A DNA stretch of 7,965 bases from Thermoplasmata archaeon (GTDB lineage: Archaea; Thermoplasmatota; Thermoplasmata; Lutacidiplasmatales; UBA184). The stretch lies in the NCBI GenBank assembly GCA_021828715.1, contig JAJZDF010000019.1, forward strand, positions 1 through 7,965. Direction: 5' to 3'. The position numbers were made by a program, and so were the translations under genes. Positions 1 through 5,439 of this stretch are shown piece by piece; the first letter of the stretch is position 1, and every line of letters starts with the position of its first letter. The notes beneath the pieces were generated by a model. That model did not search any database. It saw only the letters and a program-made list of their open reading frames with translations, and was not told the DNA's origin.

Positions 1-137
1 TCGGCCTCGGCCCGGAACTTGTCGATCTCTTCCTGGCGGATGTATCCGGTGTCCAGGAGCAGGCGGCCGACCGTGGTGGACTTGCCGTGGTCGACGTGGC
101 CGATGAAGACGATGTTGAGGTGGGGCTTGTTTGCCAT
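1..137 (-). CDS. Translation elongation factor EF-1alpha, N-terminal fragment
   Basis: This GTPase delivers aminoacyl-tRNA to the ribosomal A site. Only the first 45 codons are present; the gene runs off the left edge. The visible protein starts [20 protein letters not shown] and contains the P-loop (G1) motif GHVDHGKST at residues 13-21, followed by [13 protein letters not shown]. This is the archaeal/eukaryal EF-1alpha form of the N-terminus. The ATG at 137 is chosen because it begins the conserved KPHLN segment and sits about 37 bp downstream of a good TATA box (171-177). A weak GGAG lies nine bases upstream of the ATG. The VOC-family gene lies upstream on the same strand, about 250 bp away, and this promoter separates the two. 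The family call is very secure. The start is also secure because there is no other methionine before the P-loop. Confidence 0.96.
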   Translation of the reverse strand, partial: MANKPHLNIVFIGHVDHGKSTTVGRLLLDTGYIRQEEIDKFRAEA

Positions 138-170
138 CGATGGGCTCCGGGCGCGGCCAAAAGGTGCCCC

Positions 171-177
171 TATTTAG
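171..177 (-). promoter_or_regulatory. Archaeal TATA box of EF-1alpha
   Basis: On the minus strand this reads CTAAATA within GCCTAAATAGGGG, the most AT-rich patch in the surrounding GC-rich gap. Its centre is about 37 bp upstream of the EF-1alpha ATG. That would place the transcription start roughly 26 bp further on and leave a leader of about 10 nt. This is the best-looking protein-gene promoter in the window, as expected for a highly expressed gene. Function is inferred from position and composition. Confidence 0.7.
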
Positions 178-344
178 GCGTTGTCTCGCCGAAGAGCACC
201 GCCGTCGTCTCGCTCGGGCCGGGAGGGGGTTCCGACGGGCGGGGCAGGGGAGCGGAGCCCGTAGGGCCCATCACCGGGCGGGGGCGCCCGCGCGGCGCCG
301 GGCGGCTTCGCCCCGAAGGTCCTCCCCCCGCCCCCGGGCGGCCC

Positions 345-370
345 GGAAGCGCTTCCCCGGCCCGGGGAGG
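345..370. repeat. Overlapping inverted repeats in the VOC/EF-1alpha gap
   Basis: GGAAGCGCTTCC at 345-356 is a perfect 12-bp palindrome. Overlapping it, CTTCCCCGG (352-360), C, CCGGGGAGG (362-370) forms a second near-perfect inverted repeat with one mismatch. They lie 22-47 bp after the VOC stop codon and about 170 bp before the EF-1alpha TATA box. They could help end VOC transcription or bind a dimeric regulator, but no T-rich tract follows on the minus strand. In such GC-rich DNA, chance is also possible. The rest of the 138-391 gap holds only the EF-1alpha promoter and another GGCGCC...GGCGCC repeat (283-299); I see no gene there. Confidence 0.4.
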
Positions 371-391
371 CGAGGGGCGAACGGAGGCGGC

Positions 392-826
392 CTACGCGGG
401 GCCGAGGTACAGCTCGTTCCCGTCGGGGTCGACGATCGACGCCCCCCAACCCCAGTCGAACTTCGTGGCCGGGGTGGAGAACTTGACGCCCCGCGCCTCG
501 AGGGCGCGGCAGGCGGCGACGAAGTCCCCCGGGAGGGTGAGGAGAATGCCGGTCACCCCGGGCTCGAGGGCTCCCTTCGGATCGTACTCGGTCACCTGGC
601 AGAGGTGGAGGAGGCCCCCCTTCCCCTTCCGTCCGACCGTCTGGAAGTGATCCTGGTCGTGCACATGGTCGAGCCCGAGCGTCTCGGTGTACCACTCCAC
701 GGCCCGATTCCGGTCGGAAACGACCACGGCGACGCTCTGAACCGCGGGCCCGCCGTTCTTCCGCTTCGGAGCCGACGTTCGTTTCGCTCGGCGCGGGGCG
801 TTCTTGGACGGGGATCGCTTCGGCAT
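392..826 (-). CDS. VOC-superfamily (glyoxalase/dioxygenase-fold) protein
   Basis: This is a 144-residue single-domain VOC protein. After a strongly basic, low-complexity tail (residues 1-26, rich in K, R, S and P), the fold begins at about 29 with VQSVAVVVSDRNRAVEWYTE, the typical first strand and helix. It ends with VDPDGNELYLGPA, the family's closing DPDGN hairpin. A typical VOC domain is about 115-130 residues, so the domain is complete. The usual metal-ligand positions look altered: S31 stands where His is common in the first strand, and Y140 where Glu is common after DPDGN. A glyoxalase or dioxygenase activity therefore cannot be assumed. The ATG at 826 is preferred because GAGG lies six bases upstream and a weak TATA-like element lies about 37 bp upstream. 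Longer in-frame starts add only biased sequence. It is divergent from the thioesterase. The substrate is unknown. Confidence 0.85.
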   Translation of the reverse strand: MPKRSPSKNAPRRAKRTSAPKRKNGGPAVQSVAVVVSDRNRAVEWYTETLGLDHVHDQDHFQTVGRKGKGGLLHLCQVTEYDPKGALEPGVTGILLTLPGDFVAACRALEARGVKFSTPATKFDWGWGASIVDPDGNELYLGPA

Positions 827-860
827 GGGAATCCTCGGAGACGGGGAGATCGCCTCCCCG

Positions 861-866
861 GATAAG
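861..866 (-). promoter_or_regulatory. Possible TATA box of the VOC gene
   Basis: On the minus strand this reads CTTATC, centred about 37 bp before the ATG at 826, the same spacing as seen for EF-1alpha. It is short and only moderately AT-rich, so this is a tentative assignment based on position in the 95-bp divergent gap. No equally good box is visible for the plus-strand thioesterase on the other side of the gap. Confidence 0.35.
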
Positions 867-921
867 GCCGGTGGGGAGGAGGTGAAACGCCTCCGCGAGA
901 GCCGGTGCGCGGCGGCGCGTC

Positions 922-1461
922 GTGCGCGCCAAAGGTGATAATGCCGGCCCGGAGTGGGTCCCCGAGGCATTCGGGGTGGGGGCCGGAGCGGGCGGAACGG
1001 TCGAAGCGAGCCGGGCGTCGGTGGTCCGCCTGATGGTCCCGACCGACGCCAACTTCACCGGGAACGTCTTCGGAGGGGCGATCCTCGGCGAGATCGACCG
1101 GGTCGCCTACGTGACCGCCTCCCGCCACGCCGCGACCCAGTGCGTCACCGCCTCGTTCGATCGGGCGGACTTCATCGCCCCGGTCCATGTCGGCGAGTTG
1201 GTCGACTTCGACGCCTGCCTTACCTACGTCGGCCGCGCGTCGATGGAGGTCTGGGTGCGCGTCCAGGCGGAGCCGCTCTCGGGCGGGCCCCGCCGCCTCG
1301 TCGTCGAGGCGTATGTCACGATGGTCGCGGTCGACCCCACGATGCGCCCGACCCCCGTCCCCCCGCTCCGGCTCGCGAACGATGCGGAGCGCCGGCGCTT
1401 TGAAGAGGGACGGGTTCGGATGGAGGAGCGCCGGCGGACCCGGGGTCCGCGGCCTCGGTAG
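922..1461 (+). CDS. Hotdog-fold acyl-CoA thioesterase (YciA/BFIT/BACH-like)
   Basis: This enzyme would hydrolyse fatty or short-chain acyl-CoA to free acid and CoA in the cytosol. Counting from the GTG at 922 (179 aa), the core begins near residue 27 with the typical SRASVVRLMVPTDAN. It continues with N44, the GNVFGG turn (47-52) and D59 at the start of the hotdog helix. Then come TASFDRADFIAPVHVGELV (76-94) and GRASMEVWVRV (104-114), all typical of the BFIT/YciA group. The last 30 residues are charged and probably disordered. The start is uncertain. GTG 922 is the longest choice but has no clear ribosome-binding site. GTG 976 has GAGG eight bases upstream and gives 161 aa, closer to the family's usual length. 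ATG 1033 would cut off the first conserved strand. MBF1 follows after 14 bp, probably in one transcript. The physiological substrate is unknown. Confidence 0.88.
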   Translation: MRAKGDNAGPEWVPEAFGVGAGAGGTVEASRASVVRLMVPTDANFTGNVFGGAILGEIDRVAYVTASRHAATQCVTASFDRADFIAPVHVGELVDFDACLTYVGRASMEVWVRVQAEPLSGGPRRLVVEAYVTMVAVDPTMRPTPVPPLRLANDAERRRFEEGRVRMEERRRTRGPRPR

Positions 1462-1475
1462 GAGAAAGGATCCAG

Positions 1476-1919
1476 ATGCGCTGCGAGATGTGCGGCACGG
1501 AGGTCGAGGCGCCCGTGCGCATTCGGATCGAGGGGACGGTCCTCTCGGTCGGGCCCGAATGCGAGAAGTTCGGCACCCGGATCGAGCCGGTACCGACTCC
1601 GGCGGACCCGGGCCGGATGAACCGCCCCGTGGGGGCTGCTGCGACCCGGGTCGGGGGAACGGGGCGGCGTCTGGAGGAGCGGGACCTCTACACGGAGATC
1701 GGCGAGCTGGAGCTCGCTCCGGACTGGTCGAAACGGGTCCGGCTCGCGCGGGAGGCCCTCGCGTGGACCCCGGACGACCTCGCCAAGAAGCTCAACGAGA
1801 AGCGGTCGGTCGTCCTCAAGATCGAGGGAGGCGGTTTCCACCCTCCCGACGCCCTCGTGCGCAAGCTCGAGCGCCTGCTCAAGACGCGCCTGCGGGCCGA
1901 CCCGGCCGCCGGTGCCTGA
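1476..1919 (+). CDS. mbf1: Archaeal multiprotein bridging factor 1 (MBF1), HTH regulator
   Basis: MBF1 homologues pair an N-terminal zinc ribbon with a Cro/C1-type helix-turn-helix; in archaea they are associated with transcription and the ribosome. This 147-aa protein starts MRCEMCG and has KFGTRI after the second ribbon half. A variable linker (about 38-68) precedes an HTH at about 84-140, with LAREALAWTPDDLAKKLNEK followed by VVLKIEGG. Length and order match archaeal MBF1. The ribbon is unusual: C3, C6 and C29 are present, but G26 (codon GGG at 1551) replaces the cysteine expected three residues before C29, so one zinc ligand is missing. The ATG is supported by AAAGGA five bases upstream and by MRCEMC being the conserved N-terminus. 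It follows the thioesterase by 14 bp, and its stop codon abuts that of the convergent membrane-protein gene. Confidence 0.92.
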   Translation: MRCEMCGTEVEAPVRIRIEGTVLSVGPECEKFGTRIEPVPTPADPGRMNRPVGAAATRVGGTGRRLEERDLYTEIGELELAPDWSKRVRLAREALAWTPDDLAKKLNEKRSVVLKIEGGGFHPPDALVRKLERLLKTRLRADPAAGA

Positions 1920-2300
1920 TCATCGGGACGCGGCGCCGCCGGTCGGGGGCCGGGGGGGCCGACCCGCGGGCGGGCGGACGTTCGGCGAGCGCCGGCTCGG
2001 GAGCCCCACCGGGCGCTCGAAGCCGACCGCGGAGCGGACCTCCGCCCGTACGAGGCCCCCGGCACCGCCCGGGTGACGCCCGATCTGCAGGTCCTGCGCG
2101 TACTCGTCGATCGCGCGGACGCCGGTCGCGACGCTGACGGCGCCGACGACCCCGAGCGCGACGACCGCCCCGAGGCCGGTGGCGAACTGGGCCCCCCCGA
2201 GCATCGCCGCGGCGCTGAGCCCGACGGTCGCCGCCCCCACGCCCGCGAGCAGTCGCCAGACGTAGCGCTGGGCCCGGCGGTCGCGGTGGCTGTACGACAT
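1920..2300 (-). CDS. Small two-helix membrane protein, unknown function
   Basis: I do not recognise a family for this 126-aa protein. It begins MSYSHRDRRAQRYVWR, a basic cytoplasm-type start. Two closely spaced hydrophobic stretches rich in Gly, Ala and Val follow, at about 16-36 and 40-61, forming a likely transmembrane hairpin. The segment after them, IDEYAQDLQIG (64-74), is polar. The C-terminal third is rich in Pro, Arg and Gly and probably disordered. The ATG at 2300 lies 10 bp after the OTC stop codon, so the two genes are likely cotranscribed. Its TGA directly abuts the MBF1 stop. The hydrophobic pattern and normal GC-rich codon use in this frame favour a real gene, but the tail could be a non-conserved read-through region. 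No function can be assigned. Confidence 0.7.
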   Translation of the reverse strand: MSYSHRDRRAQRYVWRLLAGVGAATVGLSAAAMLGGAQFATGLGAVVALGVVGAVSVATGVRAIDEYAQDLQIGRHPGGAGGLVRAEVRSAVGFERPVGLPSRRSPNVRPPAGRPPRPPTGGAASR

Positions 2301-2310
2301 CGCCCGGGCG

Positions 2311-3249
2311 CTACCGACGTCTCCGGGGGAGCAGCCGTTCGAGGATCGCTTTCTGGGCGTGGAGGCGGTTCTCCGCCTGGTCCCAGACGGCCGCGCGCGG
2401 GCCGTCCAGCACCTCGTCGGTGATCTCCTCGCCGCGGTGGGCGGGCAGGTCGTGCAGCACGAACGCATCCGGCGCCGCCGTGCCGACGAGGCGGTCGTTG
2501 ATCTGGTAGCCGCGGAACGCCACGTGCCGCGCCGCCGACTCGGCCTCGTCTCCCATCGAGACCCAGACGTCCGTGTACAGCGCGTCGGCGTCCCGGGCCG
2601 CCTCCGCCGGGTCGTGGACGAGCTCGATCTTCGCGCCCGAGCGGCGGGCGAGCGCCTGGGCCGCCGCGACGATCTCGGGCCGGGGCGCATACGCCGGGGG
2701 GGTCGCCGCGACGAGGTCGCCCCCGACGGCGGCGATCCCCAGGAGGAGGGAGTGGAGGACGTTGTTCCCGTCGCCGATCCACGCCAGGCGGTGCCCCCGG
2801 AACTTCCCCCGCCACCGCTCGCGCATCGTGAGGAGGTCGGCGACGATCTGGCAGGGATGCTCGAGGTCGTCGAGGGCGTTGATCACCGGAACCGTCGCCC
2901 AGCGGGCGAGCTCGACCTCGTCCGCGTGCCGGAACGCCCGGTACACGATCCCGTCGACGTAGCGCGAGAGCACCCGCGCGGTGTCGGCGATCGTCTCCCC
3001 GCGGCCGAGCTGGAGGTCGTTCGACGAGAGGAAGAGTGCCCGTCCGCCGAGGTCGTGGACCCCGACCTCGAACGACGTCCGGGTACGGGTCGACGGCTTC
3101 TCGAAGATCATCGCGACGGTACGCCCCCGAAGCGGGGTCGGCGACCGCCCTCCGGCGCGCAGCCGCTTGAGGGCCGCGGCCCGCGCGAGGATCGAGGGGA
3201 GTTGGTCGGCGATGTCGGAGATCGACAGCAGGTCGTCGGGTCGCTCCAT
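2311..3249 (-). CDS. argF: Ornithine carbamoyltransferase (atypical HDLP motif)
   Basis: This enzyme transfers the carbamoyl group from carbamoyl phosphate to ornithine to give citrulline in arginine synthesis. The 312-aa length is normal. The carbamoyl-phosphate motif FEKPSTRTRTSFEVG (49-63, S53-T-R-T-R57) is intact. So are HPCQ (131-134), the WIGDGNNVLHS turn (158-167) and the ornithine-side DVWVSMG loop (227-233). The C-terminus has the classic AHRGEEITDEV and VWDQAENRLHAQKAIL helix. The one striking change is HDLP (266-269), where OTCs normally have HCLP, whose Cys contributes to the ornithine site. Everything else looks like an anabolic OTC, so that is the call, with altered substrate preference possible. 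The ATG at 3249 is chosen because DLLSISD is the usual N-terminus and a TATA-like CTTAA lies about 32 bp upstream. The small membrane protein follows after 10 bp. No other arginine genes are in the window. Confidence 0.93.
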   Translation of the reverse strand: MERPDDLLSISDIADQLPSILARAAALKRLRAGGRSPTPLRGRTVAMIFEKPSTRTRTSFEVGVHDLGGRALFLSSNDLQLGRGETIADTARVLSRYVDGIVYRAFRHADEVELARWATVPVINALDDLEHPCQIVADLLTMRERWRGKFRGHRLAWIGDGNNVLHSLLLGIAAVGGDLVAATPPAYAPRPEIVAAAQALARRSGAKIELVHDPAEAARDADALYTDVWVSMGDEAESAARHVAFRGYQINDRLVGTAAPDAFVLHDLPAHRGEEITDEVLDGPRAAVWDQAENRLHAQKAILERLLPRRRR

Positions 3250-3278
3250 GGCCGGCCGGGGCACGGCCACCGCGGGGG

Positions 3279-3283
3279 TTAAG
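3279..3283 (-). promoter_or_regulatory. Possible TATA box of the OTC gene
   Basis: On the minus strand this reads CTTAA within CAGCTTAACCC, centred about 32 bp before the OTC start codon. That would leave a very short leader of roughly 6-8 nt. It is the only AT-rich patch in the upstream 60 bp. The assignment rests on position and composition only. Confidence 0.45.
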
Positions 3284-3360
3284 CTGGGCGGTGAAGCGCC
3301 GTCCACCCCGCCCGGGGACGCCGTACCGCCCGACGGCCGGAGTCCCCCTCCGGCCCGCGC

Positions 3361-3411
3361 CGCGGGGCGAGGGTAGCGATATGAACCGGGCCCCCTTGCG
3401 CGGGGCGAGGG
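3361..3411. repeat. 13-bp direct repeat in the OTC/thiolase divergent promoter region
   Basis: CGCGGGGCGAGGG occurs at 3361-3373 and again at 3399-3411, with starts 38 bp apart. Each copy is followed by TAG or ATAG. The copies bracket the candidate thiolase TATA box (3378-3384), and the second lies just before the TTG start. Tandem sites flanking a TATA box could be regulator binding sites, though GC-rich low-complexity sequence makes chance repetition fairly likely. Apart from the two promoters, the 3250-3418 gap shows nothing else. Confidence 0.4.
3378..3384 (+). promoter_or_regulatory. Possible TATA box of the thiolase/DUF35 operon
   Basis: GATATGA stands out in GC-rich surroundings, centred about 38 bp before the TTG at 3419. 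This spacing matches EF-1alpha and the VOC gene in this window. It would give a leader of about 12 nt containing GAGGGATAGGAA, which includes a usable ribosome-binding site. That geometry is one reason to prefer TTG 3419 as the start. Confidence 0.4.
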
Positions 3412-3418
3412 ATAGGAA

Positions 3419-4840
3419 TTGCCAGCACGAGCGAAGAGATCGAAGCGAGCCGGCCGCCCGACCGCCACCGCACCCCGGGCGCGGTCGACCGGTCGCCGGG
3501 TCTACATGGTGACCGGCGGGGTGACGAAGTTCGCGAAGGCGCATCCGGCGATGGACTTCCGGCTGATGGTGAAGCGGGCCTACGACTACGCGCTGAAGGG
3601 AATTCCGAACCTGACCCCCGACCGCATCGACGGTACACGGATCTCCTACTTCTCCGACCACTTCTCCCGCCAGCTCAAGGCCGCCAGCATGGTGCAGGAC
3701 TACCTCGGGATGAACCCGAAAGGTTCGGTTCGCATCGAGTGGGGCGGAGCGACCGGCGGCGAGTGCTTCCAGGCCGCCTACGAGGCGGTGGCGAGCGGCC
3801 GGATGGACGTCTGTCTCGCCGCCGGCTACGAGACGATGAGCCGGGTCGCCACGTGGAAGGGGAACGAGTTCATCGCCCTCGCCTCGGACACCAACTTCGA
3901 CTTCCCGCTCGGCGGGTTCTACACCGGCTACTACGCGCTGATGGTCGTCCGGCACATCTACGAATACCTGCGCAAGACCCGCTTCGCGCACATCGCGGAC
4001 GAACGGGAGGCGCAGCGTCTGGCGATCGAGGAGGGGACCCGGATCATGAGCATGGTCTCGGTGAAGAACCACCGCAACGCGCTCCACAATCCCTACGCCC
4101 AGTACCCGAAGCGCCTCACCGTCCAGGACGTGCTGAATTCGGAGATGATCAGCTACCCCCTCACCCGCGAGCAGATCTGCACGATGAGCGACGGCGCGGC
4201 GGTCGCCTTCTTGGCGTCGGAGTCGGTCGCCCGGGAGTTCACGGACAAGCCGGTCCTCGTGAAGGGCGTCGGCTGCGGGACGGACACGATGCGGCTCGCC
4301 GATCGGCCGTTCGGAAAGGTCCCCCTGCTCCCTCACGAGAAACCCGAGGATTATGCGGGCCTGGAGTACCCGGGCGTCCATTCGTTCCGGGCGGGGCGCG
4401 CGGCGGGGATCGAGGCGTACCGGCACGCGGGGATCACCCACCCGAACCGCGAGCTCGACTTCATCGAGCTCCACGACGCCTACTCCTCGAGCGAGATCCA
4501 GACGTACGAGGACCTCGGGCTCTGCCGGTACGGGGAGGGGTACTCGTTCGTCGAACGGGGCGACCCGTTCCTGAAGGGGATCGACTACGGCTTCCCGACG
4601 CCGCGGGCGGGCGCCATGCCGGTGAACCCGTCCGGCGGCCTCATCGCCTGCGGCCACCCGGTCGGCGCGACCGGCTTGATGCAGGGCGTCTTCGCCTTCT
4701 GGCAGCTGCAGGGCACGATCCGCAAGCACTTCGGCGACGGCGCGCTCCAGTTGAAGGGCGCGAAGCGGGGCGCGATCCACAGCCACGCGGGCACCGGGTC
4801 GAGCGTGACCGTCACCGTCCTGGAGCGGGGGTTCCGGTGA
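3419..4840 (+). CDS. Thiolase-superfamily protein lacking the nucleophilic Cys; DUF35-partnered
   Basis: This has the archaeal/SCP2-type thiolase fold and is 444 aa from ATG 3506 or 473 aa from TTG 3419. Numbering here is from ATG 3506. Recognisable parts are GGVTKF (4-9), the ASGRMDVCLAAGYETMSRV segment (96-114), the HDAYS motif (H323, D324), and NPSGGLIACGHPVGATG with H384. The closing HSHAGTGSS has H425 where classical thiolases have the CxG cysteine, as is common in archaeal relatives. Unusually, the nucleophile motif reads EWGGATGGE, so G81 (codon at 3746) occupies the position of the catalytic Cys in ACASGG. A normal Claisen thiolase mechanism is therefore doubtful. TTG 3419 is preferred because RRVYMVTGG is the family's first strand and would be cut by ATG 3506. 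It also has GAGG eight bases upstream. It adds a basic tail. The DUF35 gene overlaps by 4 bp. An aldolase/lyase role (as in Ltp2-ChsH2) is inferred, not shown. Confidence 0.87.
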   Translation: MPARAKRSKRAGRPTATAPRARSTGRRVYMVTGGVTKFAKAHPAMDFRLMVKRAYDYALKGIPNLTPDRIDGTRISYFSDHFSRQLKAASMVQDYLGMNPKGSVRIEWGGATGGECFQAAYEAVASGRMDVCLAAGYETMSRVATWKGNEFIALASDTNFDFPLGGFYTGYYALMVVRHIYEYLRKTRFAHIADEREAQRLAIEEGTRIMSMVSVKNHRNALHNPYAQYPKRLTVQDVLNSEMISYPLTREQICTMSDGAAVAFLASESVAREFTDKPVLVKGVGCGTDTMRLADRPFGKVPLLPHEKPEDYAGLEYPGVHSFRAGRAAGIEAYRHAGITHPNRELDFIELHDAYSSSEIQTYEDLGLCRYGEGYSFVERGDPFLKGIDYGFPTPRAGAMPVNPSGGLIACGHPVGATGLMQGVFAFWQLQGTIRKHFGDGALQLKGAKRGAIHSHAGTGSSVTVTVLERGFR

Positions 4841-5364
4841 AGGCGCCTCCCCCGACCTACTCCAAGTTCCGGGACGTCCAGGCGGAGCTCGCGAAGAGCG
4901 GCGCCGCGATCTTCCGGGACGCGGACGGGGTCGACAGCCTCGTGATCCGCTACCCGTACTCGATCGAGTACATCCACAGCTACGCCCAGGATTCGCCGTT
5001 CTTCCTCGCCCTCGCCGAGGGCCGCCTGCGCGGCTCGCGCTGCACGAAGAAGCGCTGCGCGTTCGTCTTCGCCACGCCGCGCAGCCACTGCATGGTCTGC
5101 GGGGCGCCGACCGAGTGGATCGACCTGCCCACGACCGGGCGGATCCACTCGTGGACGACGTGCCACTTCGGGGGGGAGGCGTTCCTGAAGGAGACGCCGT
5201 ACAACCTCGCCCTCGTCGAATTCGAGGGGGCCGACAGCGTGATGCTCGCCCGCCTCAAGGACGCGGTCGAGTCGGAGCTGTACGTCGGGATGCCGGTCGA
5301 GGCGCGCTTCGACCCGAACCCGAAGTACTCGATCACGGACGTCTGGTTCGTCCCCCGGAAGTAG
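4837..5364 (+). CDS. DUF35 zinc-ribbon/OB-fold acyl-CoA-binding partner protein
   Basis: DUF35 proteins combine a rubredoxin-like zinc ribbon with an OB fold. They act as subunits of thiolase-type enzymes, bridging acetoacetyl-CoA thiolase and HMG-CoA synthase in archaea, or partnering Ltp2-like aldolases. This 175-aa protein has an N-terminal helical part (about 8-62) and then a ribbon with C69, C74, C85 and C88, spaced C-x4-C and C-x2-C. The OB-fold strands follow, including TTGRIHSWTTCHF (99-111), PYNLALVEFEGADSVMLARL (121-140), GMPVEARFDP (151-160) and the closing ITDVWFVPRK. The GTG at 4837 overlaps the thiolase TGA as GTGA, indicating coupled translation and probably a 1:1 complex. No HMG-CoA synthase gene is adjacent, which weakens the mevalonate-pathway interpretation. 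The family call is secure; the reaction depends on the upstream partner. Confidence 0.93.
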   Translation: MKAPPPTYSKFRDVQAELAKSGAAIFRDADGVDSLVIRYPYSIEYIHSYAQDSPFFLALAEGRLRGSRCTKKRCAFVFATPRSHCMVCGAPTEWIDLPTTGRIHSWTTCHFGGEAFLKETPYNLALVEFEGADSVMLARLKDAVESELYVGMPVEARFDPNPKYSITDVWFVPRK

Positions 5365-5399
5365 GCGGAAGGGGCCGGAACCCGCGCGAACCTATTCCC

Positions 5400-5415
5400 C
5401 CGGCCGAACGGCCGG
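5400..5415. terminator. Hairpin between the convergent DUF35 and tRNA-Phe genes
   Basis: CCGGCCG (5400-5406), AA, CGGCCGG (5409-5415) is a perfect 7-bp inverted repeat. It lies in the 75-bp gap between the DUF35 stop codon and the 3' end of the convergent tRNA. Its symmetric position suggests a role in ending one or both transcripts. Archaeal termination usually depends on T-tracts, and only CCTATT just before the hairpin is mildly T-containing, so the function is uncertain. Confidence 0.35.
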
Positions 5416-5439
5416 ATCCGCCGGGGCGGGAAGAGGGAG

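Noticed and set aside
131..865. Plus-strand open frames across the EF-1alpha/VOC region
   Set aside because: They are arginine/proline-rich shadows with no motifs. The minus-strand VOC protein accounts for the coding signal in 392-826, and 138-391 is promoter and spacer.
1688..4786. A minus-strand open frame of over 1000 codons spanning MBF1, OTC and the thiolase
   Set aside because: Its translation is low-complexity (Arg, Pro, Gly, Ala, Asp) with no family features, and it lies over well-recognised genes in other frames. Long antisense frames are expected where third positions are nearly all G or C.
3506..5364. Annotating the thiolase/DUF35 pair as the mevalonate-pathway acetoacetyl-CoA thiolase module
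   Set aside because: The catalytic Cys is replaced by Gly and no HMG-CoA synthase gene is adjacent, so the specific pathway name is not supported even though the fold family is clear.
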